This document shows positions 1 to 8,191 of a DNA stretch of 64,000 nt, piece by piece. The stretch comes from Agrobacterium vitis (GTDB lineage Bacteria; Pseudomonadota; Alphaproteobacteria; Rhizobiales; Rhizobiaceae): positions 935,001 through 999,000 of the forward strand of contig NZ_JACXXJ020000005.1 of the NCBI RefSeq assembly GCF_014926405.1, read 5' to 3'. Position 1 is the first letter of the stretch; every line of letters starts with the position of its first letter. The position numbers and the translations under genes are program-made. The notes under the pieces are model-generated. The model did not search any database, had not been told where the DNA came from, and saw only the letters and a list, made by a program, of their open reading frames with translations.

Positions 1-1086
1 ATTGGCCTGGATGGAGCTGGAATTGATGGAGATCTCGCCCATGACATTGCGCAGATGCGTGGTGACAAGGTTGAAATCCGTGCGCAGGCGTTCGACTTCT
101 TGCGGGAAAGCTTCATCGACCACTGCCTGCAAATCGCCCTCGGCCAGTCGGTTCAGGCCCTTGCCCAAGGCATCGACGGCGGCTTTCATCCGGTCACGCT
201 CGGCAGCGGCTGCGGCCTCGCTCTCGCGCATCTCGGTTTCGCGACTCTTTCGGCCGTCTTCAGCCTCGGCTTCCAGCGTGCGTTTGTCGATGACGGCTTG
301 GCGGAAAATATCAGCCGATCGGGCAATGTCACCGATTTCATCGCCGCGCGCCAGACCGAGGATCTCGCTGTCATAATTGCCGTCGATAATATTCTTGAGG
401 CTGGTGCGGACATTGCGGATGCCGTTGACGACCGAACGGGCATGGATGATCTGCAATCCGAGAACCAGGAAAAATGCAATCAAACCGATGGTGATCTGCA
501 TGGTGATGGCGCTTCTGGACGCCTCAGTCGCGGCAGCCACGCGGCTTTCCACCAGTTTGCCTGCGGCGGAGGAAAGATTGGCCAGCGTGTCGCTCAGCTT
601 GCCGCCGGCGCCATCGATGACATCGTCAATCCGGGCATAATCCTCTTCCGGAGCCTGGGTTTCCACCAGTTTCTTCAATTCTACCGTGACTTCCTGGCGG
701 AGCTTCTGCACATCGCTGTCATAGCTTGCTATATTTGCGGACAGTCCGACATCTGCGGCGACCTGCTTGACGGTGGCAGACCCATTGGCAAGCGCCACGC
801 CAGCCTTGTCGAAAATGCTCTGGCGGTCCGGCTGGACTTTGCCTTCTTCGCGGTCGATGATCGTATCCATTGCGGCAAGGGTGATCTCACCATTGGCAAG
901 CCGCAATTCGTTGACAATCTCGAGCTTGTTCTTGAGTTCTATCGCCCGGTTCAAGGATTGATCCAGCTGGCTACTTTTGTAGTAACCGACCGCCAGCATG
1001 GCCGCGATGGCGCAGATGGCAGCGCCGCCCAAGGTCATCAGACGCTGGCCGACGGAAAGGCCTCGGCCGGAAATTGCGTTGCTCAT
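1..1086 (-). CDS. Methyl-accepting chemotaxis protein, N-terminal part (cut by window edge)
   Basis: The first 362 codons of a membrane chemoreceptor read into the left edge, so the signalling tip is outside the window. A hydrophobic segment at about residues 18-35 and another at about 192-212 bracket a roughly 155-residue, mainly helical periplasmic ligand domain. HAMP-like sequence follows (about 212-265), then a charged Glu/Ala/Arg-rich coiled coil and a second HAMP-like stretch ending LNRLAEGDLQ near residue 335. The ATG at 1086 has a GGGGAT ribosome site a few bases upstream. Receptors of this family relay ligand binding to CheA. The ligand cannot be inferred. Confidence 0.9.
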   Translation of the reverse strand, partial: MSNAISGRGLSVGQRLMTLGGAAICAIAAMLAVGYYKSSQLDQSLNRAIELKNKLEIVNELRLANGEITLAAMDTIIDREEGKVQPDRQSIFDKAGVALANGSATVKQVAADVGLSANIASYDSDVQKLRQEVTVELKKLVETQAPEEDYARIDDVIDGAGGKLSDTLANLSSAAGKLVESRVAAATEASRSAITMQITIGLIAFFLVLGLQIIHARSVVNGIRNVRTSLKNIIDGNYDSEILGLARGDEIGDIARSADIFRQAVIDKRTLEAEAEDGRKSRETEMRESEAAAAAERDRMKAAVDALGKGLNRLAEGDLQAVVDEAFPQEVERLRTDFNLVTTHLRNVMGEISINSSSIQAN

Positions 1087-1589
1087 GTATATCCCCGCAT
1101 GGCTCAGTTGACGTGACCGGGTCGGTCCTATGGAACATGCTGTGCGGAGTTTAGAAGGACTGCGCTCTCCCCAAGGAAGGGCTGCTGTCATTGCTGAAAC
1201 CGCCGCATCTTTCACGTCCAGCCTTTTGCCGGTCAGCGATCTTTGCAGCAATCCTCCAAGGACATCATGTCCTGACGGCGTAAGGCCGACATGCAGGTTG
1301 ACTGTCTCTCAAGACTATTAAGCTTGTACTAATACTATTCCCGATTGATGATTTAATTCTATCCAGCACCACGCAACCCCTGTGGTTTGGTCATATGCAT
1401 AAGCCCGCAGCACGGTTGCAGGCGACGATATGTCTCGGGGGCGTAGCATTGGATTTTCCAGCTTTGCGGTTTGTTTGATTTGCCTTGCCTATCCCTCGGC
1501 TTGTATGGAAGAGCGTGGACCGGGCGCGTTCAATCATGCAGCCGGGCTTTGGAAATGCTGGTCTTTGGAAATAAACATTGAGTGAAGCG
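1087..1589. other. Intergenic region between divergent genes
   Basis: About 500 bases separate the divergent chemoreceptor and SCO genes. Short ORFs here show no family resemblance and no convincing ribosome site. The region presumably carries both promoters. I see no repeat or RNA gene in it. Confidence 0.5.
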
Positions 1590-2189
1590 ATGAAGAGACT
1601 GCGGATCGGGCTTTGGATATTGGTGGCGGCCTCGGCAGCTTTGCTTGGGTATCTGACGCTTGAAATCGGCCAATCGAGCCGCACGGTGGGCGAGGCGGCC
1701 TATGGTGTGCCCTTTCAACTGGTCGACCAGCGGGGACAGGCTGTCAGCGAGCAGGTGCTGCGCGGCAAGCCGAGCGCGGTGTTCTTCGGCTTCACCCATT
1801 GCCCCGAAGTCTGCCCGACCACCCTGTTCGAGCTGGATGGCTGGCTGAAACAGGTGGACCCGCAGGGCGGCCATCTGAATGCCTATTTCGTTTCCGTCGA
1901 TCCCGAACGCGATACGACCGAGATCCTGAATACCTATGTTTCGAATGTTTCCGACCGGATTACCGGCATTACCGGAGCGCCCGACAAGGTGATGGAGATG
2001 GTCAAGGGCTTCCGTGTCTATGCCAAGAAAGTGCCGGTCGATGAGGCCAATCCGAACGGCGATTACACCATGGACCATACAGCCTCTGTGTTTCTGCTGG
2101 ATGCGCAGGGTCGGTTCAAAGGCACGATTGCCTATGGTGAAAACCCGGAAACCGCCGTCCAGAAGCTGCAAAAGCTGATGAAGGGCTGA
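1590..2189 (+). CDS. SCO1/SenC/PrrC family copper chaperone
   Basis: A membrane-anchored thioredoxin-fold protein of the SCO family, which delivers copper to the CuA site of cytochrome c oxidase or handles its thiols in the periplasm. A single N-terminal hydrophobic segment (about residues 5-24) anchors it. The copper-binding CPEVC sits at residues 71-75 after FFGFTH, and the third ligand is the His of MDHTAS at residue 163, all as expected. Length (199 residues) is normal. A TTG at 1578 in frame could add four residues. I chose the ATG at 1590 because GAGTGA precedes it and relatives start MK/MR. The gene appears monocistronic. Confidence 0.88.
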   Translation: MKRLRIGLWILVAASAALLGYLTLEIGQSSRTVGEAAYGVPFQLVDQRGQAVSEQVLRGKPSAVFFGFTHCPEVCPTTLFELDGWLKQVDPQGGHLNAYFVSVDPERDTTEILNTYVSNVSDRITGITGAPDKVMEMVKGFRVYAKKVPVDEANPNGDYTMDHTASVFLLDAQGRFKGTIAYGENPETAVQKLQKLMKG

Positions 2190-2316
2190 CCGCTCGCCGA
2201 TACTTGGAGAGGCGATGCCTGTCCTGCTTTGATGTTGCAACGGCGCGTCAGGCATTGTACCGGAAGCGCCAGGAACGTGGGCGTTTAATCAGCCCGCCCC
2301 ATAGGGAATATCGACC

Positions 2317-3189
2317 GTGAGCGAACTTCGTTTTTTCACCAGCACCACCGAAGTGCAGGCCAATCACATTCTCGACCTGTTGAGCCTGGAGTTCGGCGAA
2401 GAGGATTATGCGATTGCCACCACGGAAGTCGATGAAAAACGCGATATCTGGGAAACATCGATCTACCTGATGTTCGATGAGGAAGACGATATACTGGCGC
2501 GGGTGAAGGCGGCGCTGGTCGCGGAATTTCCGGACCTGCCGGTCGAGCGTGAAGTGATCCCCGATATCGACTGGATCGCCAAATCGCTGGAAGGCCTGAC
2601 GCCTGTCAGGGCCGGGCGGTTTCTGGTGCATGGCTCCCATGACCGCGATAAGGTCCGTCCCCATGATCTGGCCATCGAGATTGATGCCGGTCAGGCTTTC
2701 GGCACCGGCCACCATGGCACGACCGCTGGCTGCCTGGAAATGATCGATAGCGTGGTGCGTGCCCGCAGGCCCCGCAACGCGCTGGATCTGGGCACCGGCA
2801 GCGGTGTTCTGGCCATCGCTGTGCGCAAGCTGGTCAACGTGCCGGTACTGGCCACTGATATCGATCCGATCGCGGTGCGGGTGGCCAAGGAAAACGGCAC
2901 GCGCAACGGCGTACCCAACGGTATCGAATGGCGCACCGCTCCGGGCTTCCATTCAACGGCTTTTGGTGAATTCGGGCCTTTTGACCTGATCATCGCCAAT
3001 ATTCTTGCTCGCCCACTGATGAAGATGGCGCCGCAGCTCGTCACTCATCTGGCTCCGGGCGGTTCCGTCATCCTCTCCGGCATTCTGGCATCGCAGCGCT
3101 GGAAAGTGATTGCCGCCTATAATGGCGCGGGGGTGAAGCATGTGCGCACCATCTGGCGCAATGGCTGGGTCACTATTCACCTGCAATAG
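2317..3189 (+). CDS. prmA: Ribosomal protein L11 methyltransferase
   Basis: Class I SAM-dependent methyltransferase that trimethylates ribosomal protein L11. The N-terminal substrate domain (about residues 1-110) is followed by the Rossmann domain with motif I DLGTGSGVLAIA near residue 157, the acidic ribose-binding loop ATDIDPIAV near 180, and the post-II motif IIANILARPL near 228. The length of 290 is typical. The start is GTG at 2317, with AGGGA eleven bases upstream. It stands alone and is followed by the strong hairpin at 3332-3363. Confidence 0.95.
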   Translation: MSELRFFTSTTEVQANHILDLLSLEFGEEDYAIATTEVDEKRDIWETSIYLMFDEEDDILARVKAALVAEFPDLPVEREVIPDIDWIAKSLEGLTPVRAGRFLVHGSHDRDKVRPHDLAIEIDAGQAFGTGHHGTTAGCLEMIDSVVRARRPRNALDLGTGSGVLAIAVRKLVNVPVLATDIDPIAVRVAKENGTRNGVPNGIEWRTAPGFHSTAFGEFGPFDLIIANILARPLMKMAPQLVTHLAPGGSVILSGILASQRWKVIAAYNGAGVKHVRTIWRNGWVTIHLQ

Positions 3190-3325
3190 TCGGACCTTTA
3201 AGTGGTTTTCGGCTTGCGATGATTGTGTGCGGTGCAGCAGTGAATAACGCGCATGGCTTGTGCGGGCCAACTCCCATCAGACTGATGCCGGCAGACTGGC
3301 GCTTTCAGAAATGTCGCTTTTCACA

Positions 3326-3500
3326 AAAAACAAAAAAGGCGGCACCGCCATGCCGCCTTTTTCTCGATCAGGTTTCCCTGATCAACCCGCGAACCCTGGG
3401 AGGAGAGGCTCAAGCGGGTCCCGTAGCCGGGACTGTCTTCGACAGGTAAATGGCCGCTCGACCCGCCTCCACAGCGGTAGCGTCGCATTGGCCATTTCAG
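3326..3500 (-). ncRNA. Candidate structured small RNA or structured 3' UTR
   Basis: Read on the minus strand, this 170-base stretch is a chain of perfect hairpins. AAATGGCC/GGCCATTT (3490-3497 with 3448-3455) encloses a CCGC/GCGG stem. Next come CTGTC-GAA-GACAG (3445-3433), GTCCCG-GCTA-CGGGAC (3433-3418), and an ACCCGC/GCGGGT long-range stem. GATCAGG-GAAA-CCTGATC (3383-3366) has a GNRA tetraloop only in this orientation. The last element is the terminator at 3332-3363, followed by a U tract. The strand is set by the GNRA loop and the terminal U run. It begins about ten bases after the stop of the 54-codon ORF, so it may be that gene's 3' UTR or a processed or independent RNA. I do not recognise an Rfam family. 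Confidence 0.6.
3332..3363. terminator. Bidirectional rho-independent terminator
   Basis: AAAAAAGGCGGCA pairs with TGCCGCCTTTTT around a six-base loop. The stem is GC-rich in its core with an A/T tract on each side, so it can end prmA on the plus strand and the structured RNA on the minus strand. Confidence 0.85.
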
Positions 3501-3507
3501 GATGGTA

Positions 3508-3672
3508 TTAGATTGCAGCGCGAACCGAGCCGTTGCGGACGGTGCCAGTGCGGGTTTCGCCAGCCAGAATGTCACGCGACAGGGAAGAAGCGCCGCTCAG
3601 ACCGTTGCGGCCAATCTGACGGCCGAGCGGCATGGCGCGGGTCGGAGCAGAGGTGCGGATCGGGCTGGTCAT
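3508..3672 (-). CDS. Hypothetical small basic protein, 54 residues
   Basis: An ORF too short for routine calling: it begins MTSPIRTSAPTRAMPLGRQ, ends GSVRAAI, and is rich in Arg, Ser, Thr and Gly. No cysteine, membrane segment or known domain is visible. GAAGAG lies seven bases before the ATG at 3672. Its reading frame has the GC-rich third-position bias of neighbouring genes, and it stops just before the structured RNA at 3326-3500, so the two may be co-transcribed. The function is unknown. It could be a host transcript for the RNA rather than a protein gene. Confidence 0.5.
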   Translation of the reverse strand: MTSPIRTSAPTRAMPLGRQIGRNGLSGASSLSRDILAGETRTGTVRNGSVRAAI

Positions 3673-3942
3673 CGGAGGTCTCTTCGGTTTTGTTTAGCAT
3701 GTTGCGTTGCGGTGCTTCTAATCGGTTTAGCTGATTTGCGACAGCGTTTTGCTGGCATGGGAGCCATGCGCTCAGCGCATCGATTATGATGCTGTCAGAC
3801 TCTTTGTGGTCAAAAAACCGTCACAATCTGCCTCTGACGGGCCGGGTAGGGCGAAAAGCGGGGCAAAGGTGATGGAAAGGCTGTCATTTCAGCGCCGCTG
3901 TTATAGGTTGGCAGCAGTTTTTGACAGTGTCGGACAGGTCTC

Positions 3943-5790
3943 ATGTTCCAAAGTTTTGACGTTACCTCCACTCCTCAATTCGGTCGCGACCGTGTCGCGG
4001 CGCTGCGTGACCGGTTTTCGGGGCTGGGTATCGATGGTTTTCTGATCCCGCGGGCCGATGAATATCAGGGCGAATATGTCCCAGCCTCAGCCGAACGCCT
4101 GTCCTGGCTGACCGGCTTTACCGGCTCGGCGGGCGAAGTTCTGGTAACGCAGAGCCAGGCCGTGGTCTTTGTCGATGGCCGCTATGTCACGCAAGTGCGC
4201 CAGCAGGTGGATCTCGACGTGTTTACGCCGGGCGACCTGATCGATGAGCCTCCGGCCAAGTGGATCCCGGCCCATGCGCCGAAGGGCTTCCGGCTGGGCA
4301 TCGATCCATGGATGCATACGGTGGCGCAGGTGTCGCGGCTGGAAAAGGCGCTGAACGAGATCGGTGGAACGTTGGTGCTGGTCGATGAAAATCCGCTCGA
4401 TGCGGTCTGGACCGACCGTCCTGCCGAGCCGTTGGGCGCAGTATCGATCCAGCCGATCTCGGCCGCCGGGGTCGACGCAGGTGAGAAGATTGCCAAAATC
4501 GCCGATGGCCTCACAGCAAAAGACGCAGCGGCGGTGGTGATCACCGATCCATCGTCGGTGGCCTGGATCTTTAATATTCGTGGCCAGGATGTGCCTCACA
4601 CGCCGCATCCGCTGTCGCGTGCGATCATTCATGCCGACGGCAAGGCCGAGCTGTTTCTGGACCGGCGCAAGACGAATCTTGAGGTCGAGACCTATCTCGA
4701 TGGTCTTGCCACCCGGCTTGATCCGCAGAATTTCGTTTTGCAATTGGCAATGCTGGCGCAGACCGGCGCCCGCATTCTGATGGACCCGGATCTCTCGCCA
4801 GCGGCATTGGCACGTCTGGTGGCCAGCCGGGGCGGCAAGGTCGTGGACGGTGCCGATCCGGCCAAGCTTGGCCGGGCGGTGAAAAACCTGGTTGAGCTGA
4901 ATGGCTCGGCTGTCGCCCATGTACAGGATGGTGTGGCCGTTGTTGAATTCCTCAGCTGGCTCGACCGGCAACCGGCGGGCAGCGCGACGGAAATCAGTGC
5001 AACGCGGGCGTTGGAAACCATCCGCGCCAAGGTGGGCGAGCGGATGCAGAACCCGCTGAAGGATATTTCCTTCGATACGATTGCCGGGGCAGGCGAACAT
5101 GCCGCGATCATGCATTACCGCGTGACGACGGAAAGTGACCGACCGATCCGGGCAGGCGAAATGTTCCTGGTCGATTCAGGCGCGCAATATGTCAACGGCA
5201 CCACGGACATAACCCGCACGCTTGCGGTCGGCGCGGTGCCGGACGATCAGAAACGGTTCTTCACGCTGGTGTTGAAGGGTATGATCGCCATCAGCACGGC
5301 GCGTTTTCCCAAGGGGACGCGCGGCTGCGACCTCGATCCGCTGGCACGCATCAACCTGTGGAAGGCCGGGGCGGATTTCGCCCATGGCACCGGCCACGGT
5401 GTTGGCTCGTTTCTGTCCGTGCATGAGGGGCCGCAACGCATTTCCCGGCTCTCCACCCAGGAATTGCTGCCTGGCATGATTCTCTCCAATGAGCCTGGCT
5501 ACTACCGGCCCGGTCATTTCGGCATCAGGATCGAAAACCTGATCTATGTGCGCGATCTGGAGCCGGTCAACGGCGGCGACCTTGATATGATGAGTTTCGA
5601 GACGCTCACCTTCGCGCCCATCGACCGCTACCTGATCGTTGAGGACATGCTGACCCGTGAGGAGCTGCGCTGGCTGGACGATTACCACGCCCGCACACGA
5701 GAGCAGCTTTTGCCGCTGGTGGAGGGAGATGATGCCCGAAGCTGGCTGATCCGGGCAACCGAGCCACTGACGCGGTCCTCTACTGCATAA
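3943..5790 (+). CDS. pepP: Xaa-Pro aminopeptidase, M24B family
   Basis: A metallopeptidase that removes the N-terminal residue before proline in peptides in the cytoplasm. Two creatinase-type N-terminal domains (about 1-320) precede the pita-bread catalytic domain. The metal ligands can be read: Asp in DSGAQY (about 411), Asp in GTTDITRT (about 421), His in HGTGHGVG (about 484), Glu in NEPGYY (about 516) and Glu in IENLIYV (about 530). At 615 residues it is the long eukaryote-like form (APP1 type) rather than the 440-residue E. coli PepP, so the symbol is a functional label. The stop codon lies inside a dispersed repeat that begins at 5784. Confidence 0.92.
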   Translation: MFQSFDVTSTPQFGRDRVAALRDRFSGLGIDGFLIPRADEYQGEYVPASAERLSWLTGFTGSAGEVLVTQSQAVVFVDGRYVTQVRQQVDLDVFTPGDLIDEPPAKWIPAHAPKGFRLGIDPWMHTVAQVSRLEKALNEIGGTLVLVDENPLDAVWTDRPAEPLGAVSIQPISAAGVDAGEKIAKIADGLTAKDAAAVVITDPSSVAWIFNIRGQDVPHTPHPLSRAIIHADGKAELFLDRRKTNLEVETYLDGLATRLDPQNFVLQLAMLAQTGARILMDPDLSPAALARLVASRGGKVVDGADPAKLGRAVKNLVELNGSAVAHVQDGVAVVEFLSWLDRQPAGSATEISATRALETIRAKVGERMQNPLKDISFDTIAGAGEHAAIMHYRVTTESDRPIRAGEMFLVDSGAQYVNGTTDITRTLAVGAVPDDQKRFFTLVLKGMIAISTARFPKGTRGCDLDPLARINLWKAGADFAHGTGHGVGSFLSVHEGPQRISRLSTQELLPGMILSNEPGYYRPGHFGIRIENLIYVRDLEPVNGGDLDMMSFETLTFAPIDRYLIVEDMLTREELRWLDDYHARTREQLLPLVEGDDARSWLIRATEPLTRSSTA

Positions 5791-5888
5791 TTCTTTAAAC
5801 CGAAATCGGTTTAAAGAGAAAATTATGCAGCAGATATAACGAGCTACAGCGAACCTTTTTGCGCCATATATGGCGCACGGCGCTGTAT
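5784..5888 (+). repeat. RIME-like palindromic repeat, copy 1
   Basis: About 105 bases with two palindromes. The first is TTTAAACCGAAATCGGTTTAAA. The second is GCGCCATATATGGCGC followed by ACGGCGCTG. The same layout (TGCATAATT, internal TTTAAA palindrome, ATTATGCAGCAG-ATATA, then a terminal GC-rich palindrome) recurs at 55461, 56102 and in part at 48388 and 58321. The size and two-palindrome form match what is described for rhizobial RIME elements; the identity is inferred. Confidence 0.65.
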
Positions 5889-5952
5889 GTAAAAAAGCGA
5901 GGATGCATATGCATCTTCGCTTTGAAAAACAATAGAGGTGGAAGGAGGGTGA

Positions 5953-6153
5953 TTAACGCCCTCTTTCTTCGCTTTCGCGGATGGCCTCATCCAGTGCCAC
6001 TTCCAGCAGATAGCTCAACATCTCGCAATGAGCCGCTTCCGACGCTTTGATCAGCTTTTGCAGGTCCTCGGCAATCTGATGGATGGAATGGGCGTTCGCT
6101 GCCGGTTCCTTGCCGCCAGCAATCAGTTCCAGTCGATGACGTTGATGACCCAT
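5953..6153 (-). CDS. Hypothetical small protein, 66 residues
   Basis: A small, soluble, mostly helical protein with acidic C-terminal half (ALDEAIRESEERGR at the end) and one cysteine. No catalytic motif is visible. The reading frame extends upstream, but the ATG at 6153 is preceded by GAGAGGGG at a good distance and gives the start MGHQRHRLEL, so I reject the longer form starting at 6204. Length and composition suggest a regulatory or partner protein. Its neighbours (pepP, azlD) give no clue. Confidence 0.6.
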   Translation of the reverse strand: MGHQRHRLELIAGGKEPAANAHSIHQIAEDLQKLIKASEAAHCEMLSYLLEVALDEAIRESEERGR

Positions 6154-6386
6154 TTTAAAACCCCTCTCAATGCATTCCGCCTTTTTGCCGCATGACGCCA
6201 TCAATCAGATTGCCCTCACGTGGTTACGAGACGAATCGGCAAGGCAAACGGTTGCGACGACAGGGTTCTACCATAGGTTATTTATATTAAATATAGCTGA
6301 ATAAGAGATACGAACTGTAAAGCAAGCCTCACCCCAGTTTCAGTGGCTTTGGTGAGGTGATGGCCGGGTTGTGAAGCGGATAGGGA

Positions 6387-6695
6387 TCAGGCCATGAACT
6401 GGCGGATCAGCACGGCGGCACCCCAACCGGTCAATAGCATGGGGATGAGTGAAAAGCGCAGGCCAACGACGAGACCAAGCAGCATGGCGAATTTCACCTC
6501 CATGCCACCGGCGTAAAAGGCCGGGGCGACCAGCGTGGTCAACACGGCGGCAGGAACGGCGTTCAACGCTGCATCAACCCTGGGTGGCAAAGTCTTGAAA
6601 CGGCTGATCACCAGATAGCCGCCAGCGCGGGTGAGGTAGGTGGCAAGGGCGGCAGCCAGAATGATCGCCACCATAGAGGGGTCAAGATCCATCAT
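6387..6695 (-). CDS. azlD: AzlD family branched-chain amino acid transport subunit
   Basis: A 102-residue, very hydrophobic protein with three to four membrane segments, of the AzlD family. It is the small partner of AzlC in a two-component exporter of branched-chain amino acids or their analogues. Its ATG overlaps the azlC stop in an ATGA junction, so the two are translationally coupled. The characteristic TYLTRAGGYL near the N terminus supports the family call. The substrate is inferred from the family only. Confidence 0.88.
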   Translation of the reverse strand: MMDLDPSMVAIILAAALATYLTRAGGYLVISRFKTLPPRVDAALNAVPAAVLTTLVAPAFYAGGMEVKFAMLLGLVVGLRFSLIPMLLTGWGAAVLIRQFMA

Positions 6696-7402
6696 TGCGT
6701 CACCTCTTGTCGATCATCAAGGGTCGCCTGCGCCTTCGGCGGCAGCAGGGCTGCGGTAACTATGCCCGCCAGTGCGCCAAGGCTGACATGCCAGGGCGAA
6801 CCGACGGCATGCATGGCGAACACTGCGGCCACGGCGCTGACGGCAACCACGATCAGGAAGTTCGGGCGCTTGCGAAAGCCAAGCACGCTGCCCATGAAAT
6901 AGACGGGCAGCAACACGTCGAGGCCAACCGCTTTCGGATCACCGATCAGGCTGCTGAACAAGGCGCCAATCGCTGAAAATCCGACCCAGGGAATATAGAT
7001 GGCCAGCGCAAAGCCCATATACCAGCCGAAGGAAACGGACTTGCCACTTTCGGCATGTTTGACGGTTTCGGCAAATTGCGGATCGGTCATGAAGAAGAAG
7101 GCGACGGCCTTTTGCAGTCCGCTCAGCCGTTGGAAATAAGGGCCAATGGCCGCCGAATAGAGGATATGGCGGAAATTGACGGCAAACACCGAAAGCACGA
7201 TCAGCCAGGCTGGAACATTATTGCCGAACAGATCGATGCCGACCAATTGACTGGCGCCTGCAAAAACCGTCGCACTCATCAGCGTCGCCTCAGCCACCGA
7301 TTGGCCATGGGCGGCAGCCACGGCACCAAACAAGGCGGCGAAGGGCAATGTGGAAAGGGTGATGGGAGCACTTTGGCGCGCACCATCGGTAAAGTCTGAC
7401 AT
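6692..7402 (-). CDS. azlC: AzlC family branched-chain amino acid exporter
   Basis: A 236-residue membrane protein of the AzlC/YgaZ family, the larger subunit of the AzlCD exporter. Hydrophobic segments run through most of the length. The early PFAALFGAVAAAHG and SATVFAGASQLVGIDL are family hallmarks, and the central FFMTDPQFAE loop is also typical. It is the first gene of a two-gene operon with azlD. The ATG at 7402 gives the expected length. No regulator lies beside it, unlike the azl locus of Bacillus. Confidence 0.9.
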   Translation of the reverse strand: MSDFTDGARQSAPITLSTLPFAALFGAVAAAHGQSVAEATLMSATVFAGASQLVGIDLFGNNVPAWLIVLSVFAVNFRHILYSAAIGPYFQRLSGLQKAVAFFFMTDPQFAETVKHAESGKSVSFGWYMGFALAIYIPWVGFSAIGALFSSLIGDPKAVGLDVLLPVYFMGSVLGFRKRPNFLIVVAVSAVAAVFAMHAVGSPWHVSLGALAGIVTAALLPPKAQATLDDRQEVTQ

Positions 7403-7710
7403 CGTCTTTTCCTAGAGCATTTCCAGCAAAAGTGCGGTGCGGTTTTGCGTCCGGAAATGTGTTGAAACAAGCAGTTAGAGTATTTATGCGTTTCTATGAA
7501 ACGCGGAAATTCTCTAAATGGGCATATGTCTTGGGGTGGGCTGTTTTCAGGTGGGATCTTCTTTTCCCTCCCAAGAATGAGGGGTGGATTAGAACATCAT
7601 TGCGAAACGAGCAAATCAATAGGAGTGATCCTGCGTTGATTTCCATTGATGCGTGCTCGTTGTCATGCCCTATTCCAGCTGACCATTCTTGTCGAAAAGG
7701 AACGTTGTGA
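7403..7710. other. Intergenic region with a rhizobial GAGCATTTCC repeat
   Basis: Between divergent azlC and the DUF2164 gene. Bases 7413-7460 carry a palindromic repeat: GAGCATTTCC, then CGGTTTTGCGTCCGGAAATG. It is related in form to the AGAGCAT repeats at 41993 and 48486. The only ORF here (7432 onward) has no ribosome site and looks accidental. The rest must hold both promoters. Confidence 0.5.
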
Positions 7711-7974
7711 ATGCCGAAGCCCGATGATGTGAAAGCGGATTTTTCAAAAGACGAACTGGCTCTGCTGGTCTCACGACTGCAAAAACACTTGGCGAGTGAG
7801 CATGAGGTCGAGCTTGGACGGTTCGAGGTCGAAAACCTGATCGATTTTCTGGCCGGAACGGTCGGTGTGCATTTCTACAACAGAGGCCTTGCCGACGCCC
7901 AGACCCTGCTGGCCGAGCAGATCGATCGCTTCAATGACGGGATCTATCAATTGGAGCGGACGGTGGCGTCTTGA
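7711..7974 (+). CDS. DUF2164 family protein
   Basis: An 87-residue protein with the DUF2164 pattern: a helical N terminus followed by HEVELGRFEVENLIDFL, then GVHFYNRGLADAQTLL and a C-terminal helix ending QLERTVAS. Relatives share the LGxFEAExLLDF and YNxGLxDA signatures. No enzymatic motif is apparent and the role is unknown. AAGGAA precedes the ATG at 7711 at suitable spacing. It is a single gene followed by 217 bases of upstream region for nadB. Confidence 0.82.
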   Translation: MPKPDDVKADFSKDELALLVSRLQKHLASEHEVELGRFEVENLIDFLAGTVGVHFYNRGLADAQTLLAEQIDRFNDGIYQLERTVAS

Positions 7975-8191
7975 GGGGCGTCTTGAGGTTTGCGCCATGG
8001 TGGGCGTATTTTTTCTGATAAATTTGTTTGATTGAAAAATGGGCATAATGCAATTAAAAGGGGCATTTTTCGTTGACTTGATGCTTTCTAGAATTTAAAG
8101 CGCACCCTATTGATCTGGCAACCTTTGCGAGTATTTGACGCATGGGAATTGTCGAAGCGCCTGATCTGCTTTTTTCCGGGGGGAGTGGAAT

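Noticed and set aside
55..1116. 353-codon plus-strand ORF at the left edge
   Set aside because: It is the exact antisense of the chemoreceptor frame, whose membrane segments and HAMP motifs are clear, and it resembles no family.
3326..3500. 6S RNA, SRP RNA or tmRNA as identity for the structured region
   Set aside because: It folds as a row of separate hairpins, not the single bulged rod of 6S. The SRP GGAA/GNRA domain pattern is not seen, and the tmRNA is elsewhere.
3321..3575. 84-codon minus-strand ORF across the structured RNA
   Set aside because: Its sequence is dictated by the hairpins and terminator, it has no ribosome site, and it overlaps the better 54-codon ORF in another frame.
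7432..7710. 92-codon plus-strand ORF
   Set aside because: It begins inside a dispersed repeat, has no ribosome site, and its composition is that of intergenic DNA.
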